The notes beneath the pieces were generated by a model. The model was not told where the DNA came from. It made no database searches and saw only the letters and a program-made list of their open reading frames with translations. This document shows, in pieces, positions 9,307 through 16,426 of a DNA stretch of 35,849 nt; positions within the stretch are counted from its first letter, which is position 1; each line of letters begins with the position of its first letter. The stretch spans positions 1 to 35,849 of the forward strand of contig CAMPGW010000021.1 of assembly GCA_946885735.1 (NCBI GenBank). Direction: 5' to 3'. A program made the position numbers and the translations under genes. This DNA is from an uncultured Gammaproteobacteria bacterium (GTDB taxonomy: Bacteria; Pseudomonadota; Gammaproteobacteria; Xanthomonadales; Xanthomonadaceae).

Positions 9307-10191
9307 TCAGGCCGCGCCCATCTGCGGGGAATAGACCAGCAGGGCCGTCATTGCCGCCGCGAGGACGGCGGCCGCCGCGATCAGCCACCACAGCGCACCG
9401 GGATCCGACGGTGGCGGGCGTTCCGGCGCCGGCTCGGGCGCGTCGGCGGGCCGTGGCGCCGCGCCCGTCCCCGGGCGCATCGTCTTCATGGTCTGCGTGT
9501 GGGTGATCGAAGGCCCGGTGCGGCCGCCCTCCTGGCCGCGCATGGGCAGGCCCGGCGCCTCGAGCAGGAAACGATGCTGGTCGATGGCGACCTGGTCGCC
9601 CGGCGAAAGCACCGCGTCGGCGACCGGAATGCCGTTGACGGTCATGAACTCGCCGCCGGCGAGCGAGCGCAGCACGACGCGGTCGCCATGCAGCTCGAAC
9701 TGCGCATGCCGCTCGGCCAGCGCGGCATCGTCGATGCGGATTTCGCAAGCGCTCCCGCGCCCTACCACCCTGGGCTCGGTCAGTGTGAAGCTCCTGCCGT
9801 AGAACGCCCCCGAGCGCCCCCGGACCACGACCCGGCTGGCGCTGACCCGCAGCGATTCACCGAGTGGCTGGGGTGGCGAAGCCGGGATGCGGCGATCGAT
9901 GTGGTTGCCGTCGTTCTCCCGCAGTTCCAGCTGCACCTTGTCCAGGCACACCAGGTCGCCGACCTGCAGCAGCGCGGCGCGCCGGATCGGCCGCCCATTG
10001 AGGTGCACGCCCTGCACGCCCGCGGGCAGCCGCAACCACATGCCACGGCGGTCCGACACCAGCGTGGCGTGATGCGGCGCGAGGCCGTGGCCCACCAGGC
10101 AGATGCCCTGCCCCGCTCGACTGCCGATGCCGAGCTCGCCATGGTCGAAGGCGACCGGCGGGTGTTCGCCGTTGGGAAACGTCAACTGCAT
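9307..10191 (-). CDS. Membrane-anchored protein with two FHA domains
   Basis: FHA domains bind phosphothreonine peptides. The 294-residue protein has a degenerate first FHA-like domain (about 20-90; IGSRAG, then HHATLV and HLNGRPI). A clearer second one spans about 125-212, with [21 protein letters not shown] and TVNGIPV. A Thr-rich patch, ITHTQTMKTM (229-238), is followed by a Pro/Ala-rich linker. A single C-terminal transmembrane segment (about 266-287) would anchor it with the FHA domains in the cytoplasm. The ATG has a GGGAG ribosome-binding site. The stop is 15 nt before the PAS-GGDEF-EAL gene, suggesting a shared signalling task. No Ser/Thr kinase is visible in the window. Fold assignment is good; function is unknown. 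Confidence 0.85.
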   Translation of the reverse strand: MQLTFPNGEHPPVAFDHGELGIGSRAGQGICLVGHGLAPHHATLVSDRRGMWLRLPAGVQGVHLNGRPIRRAALLQVGDLVCLDKVQLELRENDGNHIDRRIPASPPQPLGESLRVSASRVVVRGRSGAFYGRSFTLTEPRVVGRGSACEIRIDDAALAERHAQFELHGDRVVLRSLAGGEFMTVNGIPVADAVLSPGDQVAIDQHRFLLEAPGLPMRGQEGGRTGPSITHTQTMKTMRPGTGAAPRPADAPEPAPERPPPSDPGALWWLIAAAAVLAAAMTALLVYSPQMGAA

Positions 10192-10309
10192 GCGTGGGGA
10201 CTCCCTCCGCCGGCGAATCTAGCACAGGGTCATCTGCCGTTCTTGGAGCAGACGCGAAATCGCAGCAGAATAGGCCGGCCCGGGAATGCGTCCCGGCCAA
10301 GGATCCCGC

Positions 10310-10585
10310 ATGCCGAGCATCGACATCCGCCGAGCGCACTCCCGTCCGCTTGCAGAAGCCCGCAGGAAGGTCGAGCACGTGGCCGAGCACCTCGCCAGCC
10401 GCTTCGACATGCGCTGGCGCTGGGAGGGCAACGAACTGCACTTCGAGCGCAGTGGCGTGGACGGCCACATCAAGGTCAGCGCCAGGCAGGTCCACGTCAC
10501 GGCCAACCTCGGGTTCCTGTTGTCGGCACTGCGAGGGTCGGTCGAGCGCGAGGTGCACCGCTACCTGGATGAGGAATTCGGCTGA
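10310..10585 (+). CDS. Polyhydroxyalkanoic acid system family protein
   Basis: This is a small 91-residue protein that I match to the PHA system family (PHA_gran_rgn type), found near PHA genes in Xanthomonas-like bacteria. Visible traits are the start MPSIDIRRAHSRPLAEAR, a basic helix with LASRFDMRWRWEGNELHF, then VDGHIKVSARQVHVTANLGF and an amphipathic C-terminal helix ending in YLDEEFG. The ATG has AAGGA at a good distance; an ATG eight codons upstream has a worse context. A weak promoter (TTGGAG, 17 nt, CAGAAT at 10243-10271) and a GC-rich leader hairpin precede it. Its 3' end overlaps the convergent neighbour by 25 nt. Precise biochemical role is not established. Confidence 0.8.
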   Translation: MPSIDIRRAHSRPLAEARRKVEHVAEHLASRFDMRWRWEGNELHFERSGVDGHIKVSARQVHVTANLGFLLSALRGSVEREVHRYLDEEFG

Positions 10586-11289
10586 GCGAACGGGCGCGCG
10601 TGCCCGGCGAACAGGCGTTCGGAGACGGTGCGTTCCCGCCGGGCAACCTGCGAAAGGAAGTCCTCGGCCCCGCCCAGGGCCTCGAAAGCGGTGAACCCGC
10701 GCTCCAGGAACGCCTGAAGCTCCGAAAGGCCGGCCAGTTGCGCAGGTAGCCGCGCGGCCCGCAGCAGGCGATGGACCCCGTGCTTGCGCACGGCCGCATC
10801 GAGCGCATGCCCCACGCGCAGCACCAGTTCGATCTGGTGGCGGCGGACGCGCCTCAGGCCGCGATGCCGATAGGCGCGGGCATAGTCCGCGGCGGTGATG
10901 GGCGCGGCCGGGTTCGCGCGCTTGGCCAGTTGGTCGGCGACCCGAAGGTCGAGCGCGTGGCTGAGCGTTGCAAGCTCGATGGCGTCGATCGCCGCATGCA
11001 GCAGGCCCTCCGGCAACAGCCGCGCCATCATCGGCAGGATGCGCGCCGCGTCGCGGTCGCGGGCGGAGAAGTCCCGGTCGGCATACAGGTCGCTGAGGAA
11101 GAACTGCGCCGCCGGACGCATGCGCGGATCGGCGAGGAAGTCGCCAAACGAGTCCGCCAGCCGTTGCGACTGCCATTGCCGCAGCGGCGACAGCGTCGCC
11201 AACCGGTTGCGCGGCTCGCGGACGGGATCGTTGATCGCCCGCTGCCAGGCGAGCAGCCGTGCCAGGCGCTGGCGCGCCGGGTGGCTCAT
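10561..11289 (-). CDS. Conserved protein, possibly 'FFLEE motif' group
   Basis: This encodes a 242-residue, Arg/Leu/Ala-rich, mostly helical protein without signal peptide or membrane segment. It contains WQRAIN, LRQWQSQRLADSFGDFL, AAQFFLSDLYADRDFSARD and LPMMARLLPEGLL. The FFLxDLY stretch recalls the xanthomonad proteins annotated as 'FFLEE motif protein'; that match is from memory and tentative. No catalytic motif is evident. The start giving MSHPARQRLARLLAWQRA is preferred over an upstream ATG whose extra 29 residues are low-complexity. It is convergent with the small PHA-system gene, overlapping its last 25 nt, and divergent from the phasin gene. The setting suggests a link to lipid or PHA metabolism, as inference only. 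Confidence 0.6.
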   Translation of the reverse strand: MSHPARQRLARLLAWQRAINDPVREPRNRLATLSPLRQWQSQRLADSFGDFLADPRMRPAAQFFLSDLYADRDFSARDRDAARILPMMARLLPEGLLHAAIDAIELATLSHALDLRVADQLAKRANPAAPITAADYARAYRHRGLRRVRRHQIELVLRVGHALDAAVRKHGVHRLLRAARLPAQLAGLSELQAFLERGFTAFEALGGAEDFLSQVARRERTVSERLFAGHARPFAQPNSSSR

Positions 11290-11454
11290 CGGGCGCACCC
11301 GCGGTGTCCGTCGCGGCGGAAGGTCCAGGCATCCATGCCCAGCAGGTGGGGGCGCCGGGCCCGTTCGGCAAGCCACCGTGCTGGTGTGAAAACTCTAGAC
11401 AAGGACCGCAGATTGGCGGCACATCGGGCAATTGCCCTTCCATCCGGAGCCACC

Positions 11455-12066
11455 GTGGCCAAGCTCAAGAAATCCGTGCGCAGCAAGCCTTCCGCGTCCC
11501 GCAACGAGGCGGGCGACCTGCAGGCCCGTGCCGAGCACCTTTCGCGTTCCCTGGTCGAATCCGCCCAGCAGATCTGGATGGCCGGCGTCGGCGCCTTCAC
11601 CCGCGCCCAGGGCGAAGGTTCGAAGCTGTTCGAAGCGCTGGTGAAGGAAGGCATGAACATCGAGAAGACCACGCGCAAGCTCGCCGGTGGTCGCGTGGAC
11701 GCCGTGCGTGACGCGATGGAAGATCGCGTGGGCGCCGTGCGCGGCCGCGCCTCCGACACCTGGGACCGTCTCGAGAAGGTGTTCGAGGATCGCGTGCAGC
11801 GCGCGCTGGTCCGCCTGGGCATCCCCGGCCAGGAAGACCTTGCCGAGCTGACGGCGCGCGTGGACGCGCTCAGCGCCCGCTCCGGTGCCAGCCCGCGCAA
11901 GCCGGCGGCCAAGTCGCAGCCGAAGTCGGCGGCCAAGCCGGCCCGCAAGGCCCCGGCCAAGGCCCCCGCCAAGGCCGCGCGCAAAGCCGCCAAGGCGCCG
12001 GTTCGCAAGGCCGCCTCGCGCAAGCGCCTGCCGAGCGCCGCCAAGCCGGTCGCGCCGCAAGCCTGA
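11455..12066 (+). CDS. Phasin family protein with histone-like C-terminal tail
   Basis: Phasins coat PHA granules; the PhaF-type subgroup also has a Lys/Ala/Pro tail that binds DNA. This 203-residue protein has an N-terminal phasin helix (about 20-140) containing WMAGVGAFTRAQGEGSKLFEALVKEG, here given as WMAGVGAFTRAQ then KLFEALVKEG, and a DTWDRLEKVFEDRVQRAL helix. From about residue 146 it becomes a low-complexity basic tail of KPAAK/KAPAKA-type repeats. The start is a GTG with GGAG upstream; the open frame before it is noise antisense to the neighbouring gene. A strong terminator follows at 12168. A role in granule binding and segregation is likely, but no PHA synthase is in the window. Confidence 0.88.
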   Translation: MAKLKKSVRSKPSASRNEAGDLQARAEHLSRSLVESAQQIWMAGVGAFTRAQGEGSKLFEALVKEGMNIEKTTRKLAGGRVDAVRDAMEDRVGAVRGRASDTWDRLEKVFEDRVQRALVRLGIPGQEDLAELTARVDALSARSGASPRKPAAKSQPKSAAKPARKAPAKAPAKAARKAAKAPVRKAASRKRLPSAAKPVAPQA

Positions 12067-12167
12067 TCCCACGGGCACGTCGTGCCCGACCCTTGTGCCC
12101 GCCAGCCAACCCGAAGCTCGTCAGACCCCTCCCCTCACGACTTCCGGCTGGCGGGCGCTTCAATCCC

Positions 12168-12201
12168 GAAGGCCCGGCCACCGCCGGGCCTTCGTTTTTT
12201 T
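12168..12201 (+). terminator. Rho-independent terminator after the phasin gene
   Basis: The arms GAAGGCCCGGC and GCCGGGCCTTC form a perfect 11-bp stem around a CACC loop, and a run of seven T follows after one G. It lies 102 nt after the phasin stop and before the Mrr-like gene. Confidence 0.9.
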
Positions 12202-12284
12202 CCGGCCATGCTTGGCCGATGCCCAGCTTCGGGTAAGATTTGCGTGATGGCGGTCGCATTTCCGCCGCGCTCGGGGGCGAGGCA

Positions 12285-13271
12285 ATGACGGGATGGATGG
12301 CAGCAGGACTGGTCGGGCTCACCGGACTGGTGGTGACCAGCCTGTGGTTCGGGTTGGCGCGGCGCAGACGGGTCGAAGCCGAACTCGGCGTGCAGGCGCT
12401 GGCGGGCCTGAAGTGGCGGGAAGGCATCGCGGTCGTGCTGGCGGCCCTGCGGCGCGAAGGCCACGAAGTCGACGAGGGCGCCAGCGTGGCGGGCACCGAG
12501 ACCCTGCTCCTGAAAGGCGGCGAGCGCATCCTGCTGGACTACAAGCACGGCACCTCCTACTGCCTGGGCTCGACCACCGTCGCCGAGTTCTTCGCCACGC
12601 TGCGGCTGCGTGGCGCCAATCGCGGCATCCTCGCCACGCTGGGCACCCTGGAACCCGGGACCGCCGCGGCGGCTGGCTCCAGCGTCCAGGTGCTCGACGG
12701 CGCCCACCTGTGGGCGCGCGTCCGCGACCATGTGCCGGAGGCACTGCTGGAGTCGATCCGCCGGGAGGCCGTCGAGGGCACCCGCCGCGGCCTGTGGGCG
12801 GGATCCGCCGCCAGCCTGGTGCTGGCGAGCCTTGCGTTCCTGGCGATCGAACGCCTGCCGGCCGCTTTGGCCGCGCCCTCGGGAGAGGCAAGCGCGGCCT
12901 CCGTTGCAACGCCCGTCGCGACGCCTGCGCCAGCCACGTCCGCGGCCCCCGTGCACGACCTCACGCTGGAGCGCCTCAACGCCACCGCGGCGGCCATGGC
13001 GGAGGTGGCGGCGCTCACGCCCGAGCAACTGGCAAGGCGGCGCGCGGATGCCGCCCGCCAGGTCTCCGAACTGCCGCAGGTCGACGCCGCGGCCTGGTCG
13101 GCGCAGCGCACGCTGTTGCTGCTGCTTACCCGCACCGACGGAAAGGACCAGGCCCTGATCGCCGAAGCCTGCCGCATCCTGTTGCAGCACGAGGAACTGC
13201 GCTATACGCGCATCCAGCTCAACCCGCCCGCGGATTCGACGCAGGCGGTGCGCTGGCGGCTTTGCGAGTAA
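12285..13271 (+). CDS. Membrane-anchored Mrr-like restriction-endonuclease-fold protein
   Basis: The 328-residue protein has an N-terminal membrane segment (about 5-24) followed by RRRR. An Mrr/restriction-endonuclease-like domain spans about 41-148, with GLKWREGIAVVLAALRREG, TETLLLKGGERILLDYKHG and GANRGILATLG. A second membrane segment lies at about 172-188, followed by an Ala/Pro linker and a helical C-terminal domain. In Mrr-type nucleases the metal-binding pattern is D...QxK; here the aligned positions read E72...D85-x-K87, so catalysis is plausible but not assured. The ATG has GAGG upstream. It stands alone on the plus strand between a terminator and a convergent gene. Substrate and role are unknown, and a non-nuclease scaffold is also possible. 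Confidence 0.7.
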   Translation: MTGWMAAGLVGLTGLVVTSLWFGLARRRRVEAELGVQALAGLKWREGIAVVLAALRREGHEVDEGASVAGTETLLLKGGERILLDYKHGTSYCLGSTTVAEFFATLRLRGANRGILATLGTLEPGTAAAAGSSVQVLDGAHLWARVRDHVPEALLESIRREAVEGTRRGLWAGSAASLVLASLAFLAIERLPAALAAPSGEASAASVATPVATPAPATSAAPVHDLTLERLNATAAAMAEVAALTPEQLARRRADAARQVSELPQVDAAAWSAQRTLLLLLTRTDGKDQALIAEACRILLQHEELRYTRIQLNPPADSTQAVRWRLCE

Positions 13272-13294
13272 GCGCGCCGGGGCTGCCGGCGCGC
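13272..13294. terminator. GC hairpin between convergent genes
   Basis: GCGCGCCGG and CCGGCGCGC form a perfect 9-bp stem around GGCTG. It fills almost the whole gap between the stops of the Mrr-like and acyl-CoA reductase genes. There is no T tract on either strand, so it may act as a weak bidirectional terminator or an RNA 3'-end stabiliser. Confidence 0.4.
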
Positions 13295-13298
13295 CGCC

Positions 13299-15287
13299 TC
13301 ACCAGTGCACGCCGCGCATGACCGCGGCGAAGGCGATCTGCTCGTTGGTCGGCTGCTCCGCGCGCAGGCCCTTGCGGTCGCCCTTGGCCGCGGCCGAATC
13401 CGGGAACATCTCGAACGCGGTGTTCATGATCACCTCGTAGGCCTTCGGCACCAGCGCGTTGAGCGTGGCGGCGAAGATGCCCATGCGCGTCGCCACCCGG
13501 CTGGGCCGCTCGATGATCGCCTTGACGACCAGGTCCGCGGCTTCCTCCGGCGTCAGCGTCGGCACCGAGTCGTACATCTTGGTCGGCGCGATCATCGGCG
13601 TCTTCACCAGCGGCATATTGACCGTGGTGAAGGCGATGTTCTTGCCGCTGAACTCGGCCTGCGCGCAACGGCTGAAGGCGTCGAGCGCGGCCTTTGAGGC
13701 CACGTAGGCCGAGAAGCGCGGTGAACTGGCGAGCACGCCGATCGAGCTGATGTTGATGACGTGGCCGCGGCGTCGCGCCGTCATCGCCGGCAGGAAACCC
13801 ATGATCAGGCGCAGGCAGCCGAAGTAGTTCAGCTGCATCGTGCGCTCGTAATCGTGGAAGCGCTCGTAGCTGGATTCGATGGAACGCCGGATCGAGCGCC
13901 CGGCGTTGTTGACCAGTACGTCCACGTGCTTGTGGTCGTGCAGCACCTTCTTCACCAGTTCGTCGCAGCTGGCCATGTCGGTCAGGTCGCAGGTGTAGGC
14001 CCAGCACTTGCCGCCGGCGGCGATGATGCCGTCGCGGGTCTCGTGCAGTTCGGCCTCGCCGCGGGCGACGATGATGACCTTCGCGCCTGCCTCGGCGATC
14101 TTGATGGCGGAGGCCTTGCCGATGCCGGAGGACCCGCCGGTGATCAGCACCACGCGGTTCTCGACCTTGCCGCGCAGGGTGTGGTCCACGAACAGGTCGG
14201 GATCGAGGTGACGCTCCCAGTAGTCCCACAGGCGCCAGGCGTAGGACTCCAGGTCCGGCACGGTGATCTTGGTGCCCTTGAGCGCGCGCTCGGTCTCGCG
14301 GCAGTCGAAGCGCGTCGGATAGGTCAGCAGGCCCAGCACGGCCGGCGGGATGCGCAGGTCCTTGAGCAGCATGCCGGTGATGCGCTTGACCGGCGGCAGG
14401 TTCAGCGCCATCGAGCGCACCGCCGAAGGCACCACCGCGAGCATGCGCGCATCCAGCCGCATGGTCATCTCCGGCGCATGCGCGGCGCGGCAGAACACGT
14501 TGAGCACCTCGCCGATGCGCTGCGGGTCCGGATCCACCAGGTGGAAGGTGTGGCCGTCGAGGCCGCGCTTGTGGGCGATGTGGTCCATCGCATCCACGAC
14601 GTAGTCCACGGGCACGAGGTTCAGCCGGCCGCCCTCGACGCCGAGCGTCGGCATCCACTGCGGCAGCGCCTGGCGCATCTTCTTGATCAGGGTGAACAGG
14701 TAGTACGGGCCGTCGATCTTGTCGATCTCACCGGTCTTCGAGTGGCCGATCACCGCGCCGGGCCGGTAGATCCGGAACGGCACCCGGCACTCGCGCCGGA
14801 CCAGTCCCTCGGAGTCGTGCTTGGTGCGGAAGTACGGGTCCGACAACCCTTCCGCCTCCTCGAACATGTCCTCGCGGAAGACGCCCGGATACAAGCCGGC
14901 CGCTGCAATCGAACTGGTGTGGTGGAAGCAACCGGCCTTGATCACCTTGGCCAGTTCCACTGCGTGTCGGGTGCCTTCGACGTTGGCAATCTTCTGCGAC
15001 TCGGCATCCGCCGACAGGTCGTAGATCGCCGCCAGGTGGAAGAAATGCTGCACCTTGCCGGTCAGCGCCTTGATCTGCGCGGCGGACAAGCCGAGCTTGG
15101 GCTTGGCCAGGTCGCCACTGACGACGAGGATTCGGCGGCGGTCCCAGCCCATCTTCTCGGCGATGGCGTCGAGCTTCTTCTCCGAGCCCTTGCGCACCAG
15201 CACGTGGATGCTGCCCTTGCGCTTCAACAACCGGTCCACGAGGAAACGGCCGAGGAAGCCGGTGGCGCCCGTCACGAAATAACTCAT
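13299..15287 (-). CDS. Alcohol-forming fatty acyl-CoA reductase (two-domain FAR)
   Basis: This 662-residue protein closely resembles, from memory, the 661-residue Marinobacter fatty acyl-CoA reductase that reduces acyl-CoA to fatty alcohol with NADPH. The N-terminal extended-SDR domain has TGATGFLGR (6-14), FHLAAIYD (83-90), HHTSSIAAAGLY (122-133) and PYFRTK with Y152/K156. The C-terminal classical SDR domain has TGGSSGIG (383-390), NNAGRSIRRS, NISSIGVL and the catalytic Y528/K532 in FSAYVASK. The C-terminal MRGVHW matches the MRGIYW of that enzyme. In Marinobacter, one domain makes the aldehyde and the other the alcohol. The ATG has AGGA upstream. It is divergent from the ACBP-TetR pair and shares a palindrome-containing upstream region. 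It likely feeds wax ester or fatty-alcohol formation. Confidence 0.88.
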   Translation of the reverse strand: MSYFVTGATGFLGRFLVDRLLKRKGSIHVLVRKGSEKKLDAIAEKMGWDRRRILVVSGDLAKPKLGLSAAQIKALTGKVQHFFHLAAIYDLSADAESQKIANVEGTRHAVELAKVIKAGCFHHTSSIAAAGLYPGVFREDMFEEAEGLSDPYFRTKHDSEGLVRRECRVPFRIYRPGAVIGHSKTGEIDKIDGPYYLFTLIKKMRQALPQWMPTLGVEGGRLNLVPVDYVVDAMDHIAHKRGLDGHTFHLVDPDPQRIGEVLNVFCRAAHAPEMTMRLDARMLAVVPSAVRSMALNLPPVKRITGMLLKDLRIPPAVLGLLTYPTRFDCRETERALKGTKITVPDLESYAWRLWDYWERHLDPDLFVDHTLRGKVENRVVLITGGSSGIGKASAIKIAEAGAKVIIVARGEAELHETRDGIIAAGGKCWAYTCDLTDMASCDELVKKVLHDHKHVDVLVNNAGRSIRRSIESSYERFHDYERTMQLNYFGCLRLIMGFLPAMTARRRGHVINISSIGVLASSPRFSAYVASKAALDAFSRCAQAEFSGKNIAFTTVNMPLVKTPMIAPTKMYDSVPTLTPEEAADLVVKAIIERPSRVATRMGIFAATLNALVPKAYEVIMNTAFEMFPDSAAAKGDRKGLRAEQPTNEQIAFAAVMRGVHW

Positions 15288-15355
15288 GGTTTCCTGCCCC
15301 GAAAGCGTGGCTGCCGACAGGCGGCCCGTGGCGCTAACTTGCCAGAGCGGGCCCG

Positions 15356-15373
15356 GCCTTTCAATTCGAAGGC
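15356..15373. promoter_or_regulatory. Candidate TetR operator (18-bp imperfect palindrome)
   Basis: The sequence GCCTTTCAATTCGAAGGC is symmetric at 14 of 18 positions (GCCTT..AATT..AAGGC). It lies in the 155-nt region between the divergent acyl-CoA reductase and ACBP-TetR genes. It ends 10 nt before the -35 of the likely ACBP promoter and overlaps a possible TTGAAA -35 on the other strand. Size and position fit a TetR-family operator; which protein binds it is inference. Confidence 0.5.
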
Positions 15374-15383
15374 GCAGGTCCCT

Positions 15384-15412
15384 TTGACCGCCCCCGGGCG
15401 CCGTGCTATCGG
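15384..15412 (+). promoter_or_regulatory. Candidate sigma-70 promoter for ACBP-tetR
   Basis: TTGACC and TATCGG are separated by 17 nt, and TGC just before the -10 gives an extended -10. It ends 30 nt before the ACBP start and lies just downstream of the candidate operator. Confidence 0.5.
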
Positions 15413-15442
15413 TTACGCTGCCGACAGTCCCGGGGGAGCGAC

Positions 15443-15700
15443 ATGGCCGACCTTCAACAGCAGTTCGAACAGGCGGCCCGGGACGTGAAGTCCCTGCCCG
15501 AGCGCCCCGACAACGACACCATGCTGCGGCTCTACGCGCTCTACAAGCAGGGATCGGAGGGAGACGTGAAGGGCGAGAAGCCGGGCTTCTTCGATTTCGT
15601 CGGCGCCGCCAAGTACGAGGCCTGGGAAAAGCTGCGCGGAACCTCCGAAGAACAGGCCAGGAAGAAGTACGTGGACCTGGTCAGGAAGCTGGTCGGCTGA
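15443..15700 (+). CDS. Acyl-CoA-binding protein (ACBP)
   Basis: ACBPs bind medium- and long-chain acyl-CoA esters and act as a cytosolic pool former or transporter. The 85-residue protein spans the whole four-helix family domain: FEQAARDVKSLPERPDND, LRLYALYKQGSEGDV, KPGFFDFVGAAKYEAWEKL and ARKKYVDLVRKLVG. The YALYKQ, KxGFFDF and KYEAW motifs form the ligand site. The ATG has a GGGGGAG ribosome-binding site. The stop is 4 nt before the TetR gene, so the two are surely co-transcribed. Its position opposite a fatty acyl-CoA reductase suggests that it delivers or buffers that enzyme's substrate. Confidence 0.95.
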   Translation: MADLQQQFEQAARDVKSLPERPDNDTMLRLYALYKQGSEGDVKGEKPGFFDFVGAAKYEAWEKLRGTSEEQARKKYVDLVRKLVG

Positions 15701-15704
15701 CCGG

Positions 15705-16331
15705 ATGGCCAGGCAGACCCGCCAGCGCATCCTGGATGCGTCGCTGGCCTTGTTCAACGAACAGGGCGAGCCCAACGTCACCACCAACCATATCTCCGAC
15801 GAGCTGGAGATCAGCCCGGGCAACCTCTACTACCACTTCCGCAACAAGGACGACATCATCGAGCACCTGTTCCAGCGCTTCGAGGAGCGCATGGACTCGG
15901 CGCTGGTGGCGCCGGAAGGCCGCCTGCCCAACCTCGAGGACATCTGGCTGCAGTTGCACCTGGTGTTCGAGTGCATCTGGGAGTACCGCTTCCTCTATCG
16001 CGACCTGGTGGACATCCTGAGCCGCAACCGGCACCTGCGGCTGCGCTTCGCCCGCATCCTCAAGCGCGGCGCCGGCAACGCGACGGGCATCATGCGCGGG
16101 CTGGTGCGGGCGGGCGTCATGCGCGCGTCGGCGGCGGAGATCGAGGGCGCCGCCACCAATATCCTGGTGCTGGCCACGTTCTGGCTGAACTACGCCAGCG
16201 TGCGCGGCGACCGCGACGAACAGCAGGCGATCCGGCTTGGCATCGTGCAGGTGATGATGCTGGTGTCGCCCTTCATGCGGGACGAGGAACGCCTGCACCT
16301 GAACACCTTGAGCCAGGCCTACCTGCAATAG
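15705..16331 (+). CDS. TetR-family regulator, PhaD-like
   Basis: This 208-residue repressor-type protein has a TetR helix-turn-helix at about residues 8-55: [20 protein letters not shown] split as [12 protein letters not shown] and [10 protein letters not shown], then [16 protein letters not shown]. The wording LFNxxGEPNVxT with [10 protein letters not shown] and a downstream LFxRFE closely recalls PhaD of the Pseudomonas PHA cluster, which responds to a PHA-related acyl ligand. The C-terminal ligand domain includes [15 protein letters not shown] and [11 protein letters not shown], also PhaD-like. It follows ACBP by 4 nt. Autoregulation and control of the divergent acyl-CoA reductase through the palindrome at 15356 is a reasonable inference. 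The effector is probably an acyl-CoA. Confidence 0.85.
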   Translation: MARQTRQRILDASLALFNEQGEPNVTTNHISDELEISPGNLYYHFRNKDDIIEHLFQRFEERMDSALVAPEGRLPNLEDIWLQLHLVFECIWEYRFLYRDLVDILSRNRHLRLRFARILKRGAGNATGIMRGLVRAGVMRASAAEIEGAATNILVLATFWLNYASVRGDRDEQQAIRLGIVQVMMLVSPFMRDEERLHLNTLSQAYLQ

Positions 16332-16362
16332 GCCAAGTGCTTGGTTTGCAAGGGGTCCGGGC

Positions 16363-16391
16363 TTGCACGGGCCGCCGGGGGCCGCTATACT
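16363..16391 (+). promoter_or_regulatory. Sigma-70 promoter of rpmJ
   Basis: TTGCAC and TATACT are separated by exactly 17 nt, ending 35 nt before the rpmJ start. It is one of the best promoter matches in the window. Confidence 0.7.
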
Positions 16392-16426
16392 TCGCGTTCT
16401 TTGTCGCCCCGTTCCCAGGAAAAGTC

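Noticed and set aside
11946..12045. Lys/Ala/Pro repeat of the phasin tail as a tandem DNA repeat or CRISPR-like element
   Set aside because: The repetition is at the protein level, irregular at the DNA level, and typical of PhaF/AlgP-type tails.
13761..15488. Open frame of 575 codons antisense to the acyl-CoA reductase
   Set aside because: No family motif; it covers the start and divergent promoter region of real genes.
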